64,000 nucleotides of DNA, from assembly GCF_020026925.1 (NCBI RefSeq), contig NZ_JAIQDW010000002.1:248001-312000 (forward strand). Direction: 5' to 3'. Both the position numbers and the translations under genes were made by a program. Below the pieces are notes generated by a model. That model had not been told where the DNA came from and made no database searches. It saw nothing but the letters and a program-made list of their open reading frames with translations. Numbering within the stretch: the first letter of the stretch is position 1; each line of letters starts with the position of its first letter. This document shows, one piece after another, positions 16,998-26,245 of this stretch. The stretch comes from Flavobacterium hibisci (GTDB taxonomy: Bacteria > Bacteroidota > Bacteroidia > Flavobacteriales > Flavobacteriaceae).

Positions 16998-17501
16998 ATG
17001 AAAAACTTAAAATATATTTTAATCCTGTTAATCGCTACAACTTTTAGCAGCTGCTCGATATATAATTTCACAGGTACCGGACAGATCGATGGAAAAACAT
17101 TTCAGGTAAATTTTTTTCAGAATAATGCTGATTTGATTGAACCTGGAATCGACAGACAGTTTACATTGGCTTTACAGGATTTGATCATGAATCAAACCAA
17201 TTTAAACCTGGTTAATGTGAACGGTGATTTGCTTTATGAGGGAGAAATCATAGATTACAGGATTACCCCAATGACCGCAACAGCAGATCAGCAGGCTTCT
17301 CAAAACCGCCTAACAATTCGTGTAAATGTTCGTTTTTCAAATAGAAAAAAGGAAACAGATGATTTTGAAAAAACATTTGAATTTTATCATGATTATCCTG
17401 CTCAATCGCAGCTTGTAGGAACCGTTTTAAATGAAGCTCTCAAAGATATTTTTGAAAGAATCACACAGGATATATTTAATGAGTCGTTGGCAAAATGGTA
17501 A
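16998..17501 (+). CDS. lptE: LPS-assembly lipoprotein LptE-like
   Basis: LptE plugs the LptD barrel that inserts lipopolysaccharide in the outer membrane. This 167-residue protein has a lipoprotein signal with lipidated Cys19 (TFSSC). The conserved Bacteroidota LptE pattern follows: SIYNFTGTG, then an alternating beta-sheet/helix domain (ALQDLIMNQTNLNLV, DLLYEGEIIDYRITPM, RLTIRVNVRF) and a long C-terminal helix. It heads a run of closely spaced plus-strand genes with the TPR-like protein and secG, all concerned with the envelope. Confidence 0.85.
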   Translation: MKNLKYILILLIATTFSSCSIYNFTGTGQIDGKTFQVNFFQNNADLIEPGIDRQFTLALQDLIMNQTNLNLVNVNGDLLYEGEIIDYRITPMTATADQQASQNRLTIRVNVRFSNRKKETDDFEKTFEFYHDYPAQSQLVGTVLNEALKDIFERITQDIFNESLAKW

Positions 17502-17555
17502 AAATCTTTAATCGTTTAAACCAATTCACTAATTAAACAACTAAAATAATTAATA

Positions 17556-18947
17556 ATGAACGTAACAAATTATACTTACCTAATCAATAAACCTGATGCT
17601 ATAACAGAAAAGCAGACAGAAGCATTAGGAAATGTTTTAATTGAATTTCCCTATTTTCAAAGCGCCCGCGCATTGCGATTAAAAGGACTTTATAATCAAA
17701 ACAGCTTTAAGTATAATTATGCTTTAAAAGTTACAGCTGCGCATACAGCAGACCGTTCGGTTCTGTTTGATTTCATTACTTCTGAGACTTTCACTTCCAT
17801 TCAGGGAGAATATTACGATCGTAAACTCAGAGATCTTTTAAACATAACTGTTTTTGACAGTGAAATTGTATTAGCAGAAGAAAAAAAGAAACTGGCGGAA
17901 CTTCGTATTGATCCTGTTGAAAAGTCTATATTAGATTCTATTAAGGAAGCTACAACTACAACAGCATTTGAGGAGCCTGTAAAAGTTGAAGAAAAAACAA
18001 TTGAACCGGTTTCTGAACAATCAATTTTAGATTCTTTTGAAGAAGTCACAAACGTAGCTTTTAATGAGCCTGAAAAAATAGACGAAAAATCAATTGAGCC
18101 GGTTTCTGAGCAAGCCATTTTAGATTCTTTTAAAGAGGTAACAGCCGATACTTTTGAAGAGACTGTAAAAATTGAAGACAATCCAATTGATTCCATTATT
18201 GAGCAGCCAACATTAGAGTCTTTTAAAGAAGTAGTTCCAACTATTGAAGAAACACCAGCTATTGAACCTATACCAGTTAAAAAGGAAGGAATAAGAACTT
18301 TTTTTGAGGAAATTGTAGAGGAGGAAATTTCAGAAGAACTTCCTGAAGTAAGAGTTGAACCAATTGAAGAGTCAATATATAATTCATTACAAGAAGCTAC
18401 AACAGTTATTTTTGAAGAAGTTCCTGCTGAAGAACCAAAAGAAACTGAAGTATCTGAAACAGTAAAAACGGCCGAGGAAAATCTGGAAATAGGAAAACCA
18501 TTGGATTTTTCAGTTAATGAAAAACATTCTTTCCAGGAATGGCTGCAATTAGCAAGACCAGAACCAATTGACAGGACAAATGAAGGTCCGATAAAAGCTG
18601 CAAAGACAGAAACAAATGTTGAAAACATAGTCGAAAACGAAATGATTGACGAAGAAAAAAAGAAAAAAGCAGAAATAATCGATAAGTTCATCGAAACAAA
18701 TCCGAAAATTTCACCTATAAAACAAACCGCAATAAATCCTGCGGTACAACTTGACTCAAATAAAGAAGATAATTCTTATTTAATGACAGAAACCCTGGCG
18801 AGAGTATATTTGGAGCAAAAAAAATACACAAAGGCAATACAAGCATATGAAATATTAATTTTGAAATATCCGGAAAAAATTACTTTCTTTGCAGACCGCA
18901 TATCAGACATAAAGATTTTACAACAAAATAACAATAACAATAATTAA
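17556..18947 (+). CDS. Acidic repeat protein with C-terminal TPR-like segment
   Basis: A 463-residue protein I cannot name. The N-terminal 115 residues are helical and ordered. Residues 120-212 hold three 31-residue repeats (PVEKSILDSIKEAT, PVSEQSILDSFEEVT, PVSEQAILDSFKEVT), with two decayed copies after (near 213 and 269). The repeats are Glu/Pro-rich and probably disordered. The C-terminus (about 415-455, LARVYLEQKKYTKAIQAYEILILKYPEK) reads as one TPR-like hairpin. There is no signal peptide or membrane helix, so it is probably cytosolic. It ends 3 nt before secG and lies between lptE and secG, which suggests an envelope-related accessory role. Confidence 0.8.
   Translation: MNVTNYTYLINKPDAITEKQTEALGNVLIEFPYFQSARALRLKGLYNQNSFKYNYALKVTAAHTADRSVLFDFITSETFTSIQGEYYDRKLRDLLNITVFDSEIVLAEEKKKLAELRIDPVEKSILDSIKEATTTTAFEEPVKVEEKTIEPVSEQSILDSFEEVTNVAFNEPEKIDEKSIEPVSEQAILDSFKEVTADTFEETVKIEDNPIDSIIEQPTLESFKEVVPTIEETPAIEPIPVKKEGIRTFFEEIVEEEISEELPEVRVEPIEESIYNSLQEATTVIFEEVPAEEPKETEVSETVKTAEENLEIGKPLDFSVNEKHSFQEWLQLARPEPIDRTNEGPIKAAKTETNVENIVENEMIDEEKKKKAEIIDKFIETNPKISPIKQTAINPAVQLDSNKEDNSYLMTETLARVYLEQKKYTKAIQAYEILILKYPEKITFFADRISDIKILQQNNNNNN
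17913..18440 (+). repeat. 93-bp (31-residue) coding repeats
   Basis: Three in-frame units of exactly 31 codons (17913-18005, 18006-18098, 18099-18191) are followed by degraded units to about 18440. The core residues are (S/Q)xxxLDSxxEVT followed by an acidic stretch ending IE or ID. They lie inside the acidic repeat protein. Confidence 0.7.
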
Positions 18948-18950
18948 GTA

Positions 18951-19292
18951 ATGAGCACATTTTCAATTTTTTTAGTTTTAATCACAATAGTTTGTTTTCT
19001 ATTGATTGTAGTAATTATGGTCCAAAATCCTAAAGGTGGAGGATTATCGTCTACAATTAGCGGAACTCAAATGTTAGGTGGAGTACAAAAAACAACAGAC
19101 TTTTTAGACAAAAGCACCTGGACATTAGCGACTATTTTGATTGCTTTAATTTTGCTTTCAAGTTTAAGTTTTACAGGATCATTGAGTGATACTGATTCTA
19201 AAATTATTGAAAAAACTGAAGCGCCTGCTGCTACCACACCAGCTGCTCCGGCTCAGGGAACTCCAGCTCCTGCAACTCCTGCAGCTAAATAA
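18951..19292 (+). CDS. secG: Preprotein translocase subunit SecG
   Basis: SecG is the small non-essential membrane subunit of SecYEG. This 113-residue protein has two membrane helices (about 4-24 and 55-75) joined by the conserved loop VQNPKGGGLSSTISGTQMLGG. A low-complexity Ala/Pro/Thr tail of about 25 residues follows, typical of Bacteroidota SecG. It starts 3 nt after the repeat-protein stop, so it is co-transcribed, and is closed by a strong hairpin. Confidence 0.95.
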   Translation: MSTFSIFLVLITIVCFLLIVVIMVQNPKGGGLSSTISGTQMLGGVQKTTDFLDKSTWTLATILIALILLSSLSFTGSLSDTDSKIIEKTEAPAATTPAAPAQGTPAPATPAAK

Positions 19293-19311
19293 TAATTTAC
19301 AAAATAAAGAT

Positions 19312-19345
19312 AAAATGCCAGCCTGTCAAAGCTGGCATTTTTTTT
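19312..19345 (+). terminator. Terminator after secG
   Basis: 11-bp stem (AAAATGCCAGC at 19312-19322, GCTGGCATTTT at 19331-19341), 8-nt loop, then a T run. It separates secG from groES. Confidence 0.9.
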
Positions 19346-19371
19346 AGGAAAAAATGTCAGTTTTATTAGCA

Positions 19372-19387
19372 TGGCACAATTTCTGAA
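19372..19387 (+). promoter_or_regulatory. Possible sigma-54-like site before groES
   Basis: TGGCAC, 5 nt, CTGAA. The -24 half is perfect but the -12 half lacks the usual GC (3 of 5 positions match). It lies 47 nt before the groES ATG. No TAnnTTTG and no CIRCE element (TTAGCACTC repeat) is visible in this gap. Speculative. Confidence 0.25.
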
Positions 19388-19433
19388 AGCTTATTGAACA
19401 TTAAAAAACGTATAACTATAATATTATAAAATC

Positions 19434-19709
19434 ATGGCCTTAAACATTAAACCGCTTTCAGATCGCGTACTTATCGAGCCAGTAGCTGCAGAAACTAAAA
19501 CTGCATCAGGAATCTTTATTCCGGATACTGCGAAAGAAAAACCACAAAAAGGAACTGTAGTTGCAGTTGGAAACGGATCTAAAGATCACACTATGACCGT
19601 TAAAGTTGGTGACACTGTTCTTTATGGTAAATATGCCGGAACAGAATTAAAACTGGAAGGAACTGATTATTTGATGATGCGTGAGGATGACATTTTAGCA
19701 ATCATCTAA
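19434..19709 (+). CDS. groES: Co-chaperonin GroES
   Basis: The 10-kDa lid of the GroEL folding chamber; 91 residues, the normal length. Recognisable stretches are [42 protein letters not shown] (described here in parts: [10 protein letters not shown] and GIFIPDTA, the mobile loop) and [16 protein letters not shown] at the end. It lies 81 nt upstream of groEL, as the first gene of the two-gene operon, between two strong terminators. Confidence 0.98.
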   Translation: MALNIKPLSDRVLIEPVAAETKTASGIFIPDTAKEKPQKGTVVAVGNGSKDHTMTVKVGDTVLYGKYAGTELKLEGTDYLMMREDDILAII

Positions 19710-19769
19710 AAAATAAGATTAAGTACTCGGTATTAAAAATTAAGACTAAAGTAACTTTAAACAAATTAA

Positions 19770-21422
<1,653 letters not shown>

Positions 21423-21449
21423 TTATTCTTACCTTCTTTATGAGTTAAA

Positions 21450-21485
21450 ACGCCAGATAGAAATTTCTATCTGGCGTCTTTTTTT
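21450..21485 (+). terminator. Terminator after groEL
   Basis: A 28-nt perfect palindrome (21450-21477, arms ACGCCAGATAGAAA and its complement) with a T run to 21485. It lies 28 nt past the groEL stop. Confidence 0.9.
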
Positions 21486-21524
21486 GCTTCAAACTTATAT
21501 TTATAATTTGACAATCATTATAAT

Positions 21525-22364
21525 TTAAAATCCTGTTGAAACTGAAACTGTTTTCCATTGGCTTAATTCACCCTGAACACTTGCTATTTTTTGGTTTGCC
21601 ATATTAAAAGCATCTTCACCTAAAAATAAATGCAATGGTGGATTTTCATCTTGACTAACTTTAATTAAAGCTTCCGCTAATTTTACAGGATCTCCCGGCT
21701 GATTTCCGTTGATTCCTTCTTTGTGTGCGTTTTCAGATTGTCTAACTTCTTTATATTCCTCAATTGGATTTTCTGGCAGTAATAAAGAAGTGTCTTTTAA
21801 GAAATCGGTTCTAAAATAACCTGGATAAACGATTGTAGCATGAACCCCAAACGGTTTTATTTCTGCTGCTAAAGATTCTGTTAAACCAGCAACTGCAAAT
21901 TTTGTAGAACAGTAAATTCCCCATCCCGGAAATTCTCCGTAATATCCTCCAATTGAAGAAATATTAAAAATATGTCCTGATTGATTGGCACGAAGAATTG
22001 GTGCTGTGTGTCTGATTACGTTTAATAACCCGAAAACATTTACTTCGTAATTTTTTCTGGCTTCAGCATCGGTTAATTCTTCTAAAGCTCCTAACAACCC
22101 GTAACCAGCATTATTTACCAATACATCAATTGTTTTAAAATGATTTACGGTTTTGTCGATAGCATTTTTCACGCTTTTTTCATCTACTAAATCCATTTCA
22201 AGAGGAAGGAAATTTTCAGATGTATTTCCTAATTCTTTTATTAATGAAGATTCACTTCTTGAAGTTGCGGCTACTTTAAAACCTTCTGCTAAAAGCTTTT
22301 TAACTAATTCTAACCCAAGTCCTTTTGAAGCACCTGTGACAAACCAAACTTTGTTATTTCCCAT
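21525..22364 (-). CDS. Short-chain dehydrogenase/reductase
   Basis: Classical SDR oxidoreductase of 279 residues. The cofactor-binding TGASKGLG is near residue 10, NNAGYG near residue 86, the catalytic Ser in FNISSIGG and the YxxxK motif in GIYCSTKFA. A basic/Ser pattern after strand 2 (TSRSE) suggests NADP preference. The substrate is unknown. It lies downstream of an AraC-type regulator on the same strand, but has its own promoter-like sequence, so it may be the regulator's target rather than a co-transcribed partner. Confidence 0.9.
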   Translation of the reverse strand: MGNNKVWFVTGASKGLGLELVKKLLAEGFKVAATSRSESSLIKELGNTSENFLPLEMDLVDEKSVKNAIDKTVNHFKTIDVLVNNAGYGLLGALEELTDAEARKNYEVNVFGLLNVIRHTAPILRANQSGHIFNISSIGGYYGEFPGWGIYCSTKFAVAGLTESLAAEIKPFGVHATIVYPGYFRTDFLKDTSLLLPENPIEEYKEVRQSENAHKEGINGNQPGDPVKLAEALIKVSQDENPPLHLFLGEDAFNMANQKIASVQGELSQWKTVSVSTGF

Positions 22365-22396
22365 GATTTTAAATTTTTACGTTTATAATTACAGGA

Positions 22397-22424
22397 CAAA
22401 GGTATTAGCGAAGTGCTTCTCAAA
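22397..22424 (-). promoter_or_regulatory. Promoter of the SDR gene
   Basis: Minus-strand TTTG (22421-22424), 16 nt, TACCTTTG (22397-22404). Spacing is slightly short. It lies between the AraC-type regulator gene and the SDR gene. Confidence 0.5.
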
Positions 22425-22456
22425 AATTAAAGCAATCAAGTAAGAAGTTACAGAAA

Positions 22457-23365
22457 TCAAACAATTTCAGCTAAACGATAATTTTTAGGCGAAACCTGAA
22501 CATTTTTCTTAAAGAAATTGATAAAATGTGACAGTTCTTCGAATCCTAAACACCAGGCAATTTCATTAATATTCCAATTGGTTTGTTTTAAAAGAATCAT
22601 CGCTTCCTGAACAATTCTTTCGGAAATAATCTGCGAAGTCGTTTTTCCTTTAGTATCTTTTAAAGCTTTATTGAGATGATTCACATGTACATTTAACTGA
22701 CTCGCATATTCTGAAGGTGAGCGGAAATTAATCTGCTGTGTGATCGATTCTATCGGAAACTGGCGTTCTAACAATTCTAAAAACAAGGAAGAAATACGAA
22801 TTGTCGCGTTTGATTTACTATACAATGAAGTAGTTACCGTTTGTGTTTTTAGCGCAAGGTGAATAATTTCGAAAACCAGATTTCGAAGCATATCATATTT
22901 AAAAGCGTAATCAGAATTGATTTCATCAAACATTCTTAAGTAAACCAATTTTAGAGATTCGGCTAATTCCATTGAGATGGGAACAATCGGATTTCCACCT
23001 GGCTGGAATAATGGATATTCTTTTAAATTTCCGTATTGGCTAAAAAAAGCATCGGTAAAAATGCAGAAGAATCCAGTTTGATTTTCATCAATCTGTTCCC
23101 AATTATATGGAATCTGCGGATTGGCAAAAAACAAAGCCTGATCTTCAATTTCAACTACTTTATCAGCATAGTGAACTTTGTTCTTTCCGATAATCAAACT
23201 TATTTTATAAAAGTCTTTTCTAGTATATGGAAATGGTTTGCAGATACTTCCAACAAAGTCATCTAATTTAAAAACATTAAAATGTCCGATTTCTTTTTTA
23301 AGATTTTCGGGCATTCCGTTTACTTTGATTGTGTAAAAATCTTCTAAGGTTTCTGTAAGCTTCAT
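22457..23365 (-). CDS. AraC-family transcriptional regulator
   Basis: A 302-residue regulator. The N-terminal 190 residues form a cupin-like sensor region (VHYADKVVEIEDQALFFANPQIPY). The C-terminal 100 residues hold the two AraC helix-turn-helix motifs: the first around SPSEYASQLNVHVNHLNKALKD, the second around NINEIAWCLGFEELSHFINFFKK, ending with the conserved SPKNYR. It is encoded directly upstream of an SDR oxidoreductase on the same strand, the classic pairing for regulator and target. The ligand is unknown. Confidence 0.93.
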   Translation of the reverse strand: MKLTETLEDFYTIKVNGMPENLKKEIGHFNVFKLDDFVGSICKPFPYTRKDFYKISLIIGKNKVHYADKVVEIEDQALFFANPQIPYNWEQIDENQTGFFCIFTDAFFSQYGNLKEYPLFQPGGNPIVPISMELAESLKLVYLRMFDEINSDYAFKYDMLRNLVFEIIHLALKTQTVTTSLYSKSNATIRISSLFLELLERQFPIESITQQINFRSPSEYASQLNVHVNHLNKALKDTKGKTTSQIISERIVQEAMILLKQTNWNINEIAWCLGFEELSHFINFFKKNVQVSPKNYRLAEIV

Positions 23366-23490
23366 TTTATAAAGTTACAAAAATCAATCTTTATATAATT
23401 AGATAATTTGAAAATGTACTATTAGAAAATGTGGCAATTTATCGGGTGGTTGAATTATTTAATTGGCAAATTGCCCCCATTCTCTAATTA

Positions 23491-25020
23491 TCAAGAAACC
23501 ACTTTATAAGTAGGATCTTCAATTACATTTACATCAATAATGGCATCTGCATTTTTTAATAATTGACGAGAATCTTCGCTTAAATGTTTTAATTGGACAA
23601 CTTTATTTAACTGACTGTATTTTTTGGTCAGATTATTTAAAGCTTCAATAGCCGACATATCTGCAACACGGCTTTCTTTAAAATCAATTACAATATGATT
23701 TGGGTCATTTTGAATATCAAAACTCTCGATAAAAGTTGTTGTAGAACCAAAGAATAATGGTCCGTAAATCTCGTAATGTTTTATGCCATTTTCATCTATA
23801 TGATTTTTGGACTGAATTCTTTTTGCACTTTCCCAGGCAAAGACTAGAGCCGAGATAATTACTCCTATTAAAACTGCTAAAGCAAGATTGTGCAATACAA
23901 TTGTAATCACAGCAACTAAAATGCCAACAAAAATATCATGCCGGGGCATTTTATTAATTACTTTAAAACTTGACCATTCAAAAGTCGTAATTGCCACCAT
24001 CATCATTACGCCAACTAACGCTGCCATTGGCAATTTCCCGATTACAGGTGCACCAAAAAGTATGATTATTAAAATAGTTAAAGCACCAATAATTCCTGAA
24101 AGTCTTGCTCTTGAACCTGCGCCAAGATTTACCAAAGTCTGTGCAATCATTGGACAGCCTCCCATTCCGTAGAAAAAACCGTTTAGAATATTCGAGCTTC
24201 CCTGCGCAATACATTCTCGATTGCTGTTTCCTCTTGTTCCGGTAATTTCATCGACCAAATTTAGAGTTAGCAAACCTTCCGTTAAACCAACTGCCGCCAC
24301 AATTACCGAATATGGAAATATAACTTTTAAAGTTTCAAAAGAAAATGGAATATTCGGAATATGAAATGGAGGAAATCCACCCTCAACCGAAGCAATATCT
24401 GCTACTGTTTTAGTTTCAATATTAAAAACAATTACCAATGCGAAAACTACCATGATAGCAACTAAAGATGCCGGAATTGTTTTAGTAATCTTCGGAAAAA
24501 TCAGAACAATTGCGATTGTCAAAGCAACTAAACCAAGCATAATATACAAAGGAGTTTCCTGAAGCCATGAGACCTTGCCATTAACCATTGTTTTAAACTG
24601 CTCCAATTGCGACATGAAAATCACAACTGCTAATCCGTTTACAAAACCAAACATAACAGGCTGCGGAACCAGCCTGATAAATTTTCCGAGTTTAAAGAGT
24701 CCAATACAAATCTGTACTACACCTCCAAGAGCAACGGCAGCAAAAACATATTCTATTCCGTGCGATTTCATCAAGGCGATTAAAACAATCACAGTTGCTC
24801 CGGCCCCACCCGAAATCATTCCTGGTCTGCCACCAAAAATTGCCGTAACCAAACCAGCTATAAAAGCTGCATACAAACCTACCAAAGGTGGAAACCCTGC
24901 CAAAATAGCAAACGACAACGATTCTGGAATCATCGTCATAGCAACGGTTAAACCAGCTAAAATTTCATTTTTATAATTAACCTTTTGGGTAAAATCGAAG
25001 AGTTGGAAAGCTTTTTTCAT
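23491..25020 (-). CDS. SulP-family anion transporter with STAS domain
   Basis: SulP/SLC26 carriers move sulfate, bicarbonate or other anions. The first 400 residues are hydrophobic with about 12-14 membrane segments. Family stretches are PESLSFAILAGFPPLVGLYA near residue 35, and FGGRPGMISGGAGATVIV. The C-terminus (about 410-509) is a cytosolic STAS domain (HIVIDFKESRVADMSAIEAL). I place the start at the ATG at 25020 (MKKAFQLFD, 509 residues); an upstream in-frame TTG at 25029 lies within a -7 element. The substrate cannot be told. It stands alone on the minus strand, after the DoxX gene. Confidence 0.92.
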   Translation of the reverse strand: MKKAFQLFDFTQKVNYKNEILAGLTVAMTMIPESLSFAILAGFPPLVGLYAAFIAGLVTAIFGGRPGMISGGAGATVIVLIALMKSHGIEYVFAAVALGGVVQICIGLFKLGKFIRLVPQPVMFGFVNGLAVVIFMSQLEQFKTMVNGKVSWLQETPLYIMLGLVALTIAIVLIFPKITKTIPASLVAIMVVFALVIVFNIETKTVADIASVEGGFPPFHIPNIPFSFETLKVIFPYSVIVAAVGLTEGLLTLNLVDEITGTRGNSNRECIAQGSSNILNGFFYGMGGCPMIAQTLVNLGAGSRARLSGIIGALTILIIILFGAPVIGKLPMAALVGVMMMVAITTFEWSSFKVINKMPRHDIFVGILVAVITIVLHNLALAVLIGVIISALVFAWESAKRIQSKNHIDENGIKHYEIYGPLFFGSTTTFIESFDIQNDPNHIVIDFKESRVADMSAIEALNNLTKKYSQLNKVVQLKHLSEDSRQLLKNADAIIDVNVIEDPTYKVVS

Positions 25021-25026
25021 AAGGCA

Positions 25027-25034
25027 CAAATGTA
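25027..25034 (-). promoter_or_regulatory. -7 element of the SulP gene
   Basis: TACATTTG on the minus strand ends only 6 nt before the ATG at 25020. Transcription would start at or next to the start codon, so the mRNA may be leaderless. No clear TTG partner is seen. Confidence 0.45.
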
Positions 25035-25140
25035 GAAAATAAAGCCTTAAGAGAACAGGTCTTTTTAAATCTAAAAATTATAATTATTCAAATTTGAATA
25101 CCTTCACAGCGATAATTAAAAAGTAATTTTATATATCAGA

Positions 25141-25554
25141 TTATACCTTTTTCTTCCCGAATAAGGCTCCGGTAGACCACAACGCTAAAAAAATCAAAAC
25201 AGGCTGAAAAAATAACCGTATCAAGCGAGCCTGATCAGTATCAAGACCAAAAGCAGTAGTTCCGTTTACATATTGTGCAATGTTCCCAGGGAAAATTAAA
25301 ATGTAAAATAAAGCAAGTGCAATTCCGATCTTTACTTTATACTTCGTCAAAAACACCATTGCCAAGCCTAATAGTATCTCTACTCCCCCCGAAAGTATTA
25401 CTACCAAATCTTTATCAAGAGGAATCCAATTGGGAGCCTGTGCCTGAAAATCATCTCTTTGAAAAGTAAAATGACCTATTGCGGCTGTTATCATAAATAA
25501 TCCGAGCAATATTCTAATGAAATTTTGAAGTTTTGATGTTTCTGTGGCTTTCAT
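25141..25554 (-). CDS. DoxX-family membrane protein
   Basis: A 137-residue integral membrane protein with four hydrophobic helices, matching the DoxX/DoxD-like family (RILLGLFMITAAIGHF near the N-terminus, then ILSGGVEILLGLAMVFL and IGIALALFYILIFPGNIAQY). The biochemical role is uncertain; relatives occur in redox and stress contexts. I choose the ATG at 25554 (MKATETSKLQ). The longer in-frame TTG at 25611 lies in a -7 element and adds only a basic stretch. Confidence 0.82.
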   Translation of the reverse strand: MKATETSKLQNFIRILLGLFMITAAIGHFTFQRDDFQAQAPNWIPLDKDLVVILSGGVEILLGLAMVFLTKYKVKIGIALALFYILIFPGNIAQYVNGTTAFGLDTDQARLIRLFFQPVLIFLALWSTGALFGKKKV

Positions 25555-25608
25555 ATATAAATGAATTGTTCTGTTTTTATTTTTGAATTGAGGTTTGAAA
25601 ATTTTACC

Positions 25609-25616
25609 CAAATTTA
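25609..25616 (-). promoter_or_regulatory. -7 element of the DoxX gene
   Basis: TAAATTTG on the minus strand, 54 nt before the ATG at 25554. TTG triplets upstream are at 13 and 25 nt, neither ideal. Confidence 0.35.
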
Positions 25617-25828
25617 ATCATAAGCTCTTCAACATATTTTGCAAAGTTTATTTAAACTGATTATGTAATTTCCATATCTATATATAACAAACCTGATTTA
25701 CTTACAATATAACAATCGTGTCATTTTGTAATAAAATGCAGTATAAATACCCGTGTTATTTTTCTTAAAATGTAGTAATATTACCAGACAAATGTTAAGG
25801 CTAAATATCAACTTAAAAATAATTAATT

Positions 25829-26245
25829 ATGAGTAAAGTTTACAACACATCCAATTGTGACGAAATTAAACTTAGTTTCGAACTGTCAAACAATCTGGGG
25901 TTTATCCCATTGTACACAAGAGTTTTTTTAGATCTTCAAAATGGAGTGAATGTTCAAAAGCCGATGTTTGTTACTCCAATGCATTTAACGGATGCTTCAA
26001 TTCCTCTAACCCCATCATTTACACACAACAAAGGACTACTCTATTTTGAAACTTATATTAGTTATAAATCATTAAATGCTTCATCCAAAGAACAGATTAT
26101 TGCAAACGCAAAAAAATTAATTTTTAATTATAAAATACAGGATTGCAATGGTACAAGTGAGGAATTTTCAACTTATGATTTAGGACCCGTAGATATTAAA
26201 AGTAAAGAACTGATTTATTTTGTCGCACTAATTGATTTGATATGA
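25829..26245 (+). CDS. Hypothetical protein, first of an orphan pair
   Basis: I do not recognise this 138-residue protein. It has no signal peptide or membrane helix. Composition suggests a beta-rich globular domain with alternating hydrophobic residues (IKLSFELSNNLGFIPLYTRV, GLLYFETYISYK). Two Cys are present (near 10 and 117). The stop codon overlaps the start of the next gene by 4 nt (ATGA at 26242-26245), so translation is almost certainly coupled and the products probably act together. No Bacteroidota -7 element is visible upstream. The 217-nt gap before it holds nothing else I can see. Confidence 0.75.
   Translation: MSKVYNTSNCDEIKLSFELSNNLGFIPLYTRVFLDLQNGVNVQKPMFVTPMHLTDASIPLTPSFTHNKGLLYFETYISYKSLNASSKEQIIANAKKLIFNYKIQDCNGTSEEFSTYDLGPVDIKSKELIYFVALIDLI

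Noticed and set aside
17813..18691. 292-codon open frame on the minus strand, antisense to the repeat protein
   Set aside because: It is Ser/Thr-rich and mirrors the Glu-rich repeats of the real gene (GAA and GAG read backwards as TTC/CTC). No start region, promoter or family match; a shadow of composition.
19346..19433. CIRCE operator for HrcA upstream of groES
   Set aside because: No TTAGCACTC-N9-GAGTGCTAA repeat can be found; only an isolated TTAGCA occurs.
23433..23475. Terminator between the SulP gene and the AraC-type gene
   Set aside because: An 8-bp stem (GGCAATTT/AAATTGCC) with a 27-nt loop and no T run; too weak to list.
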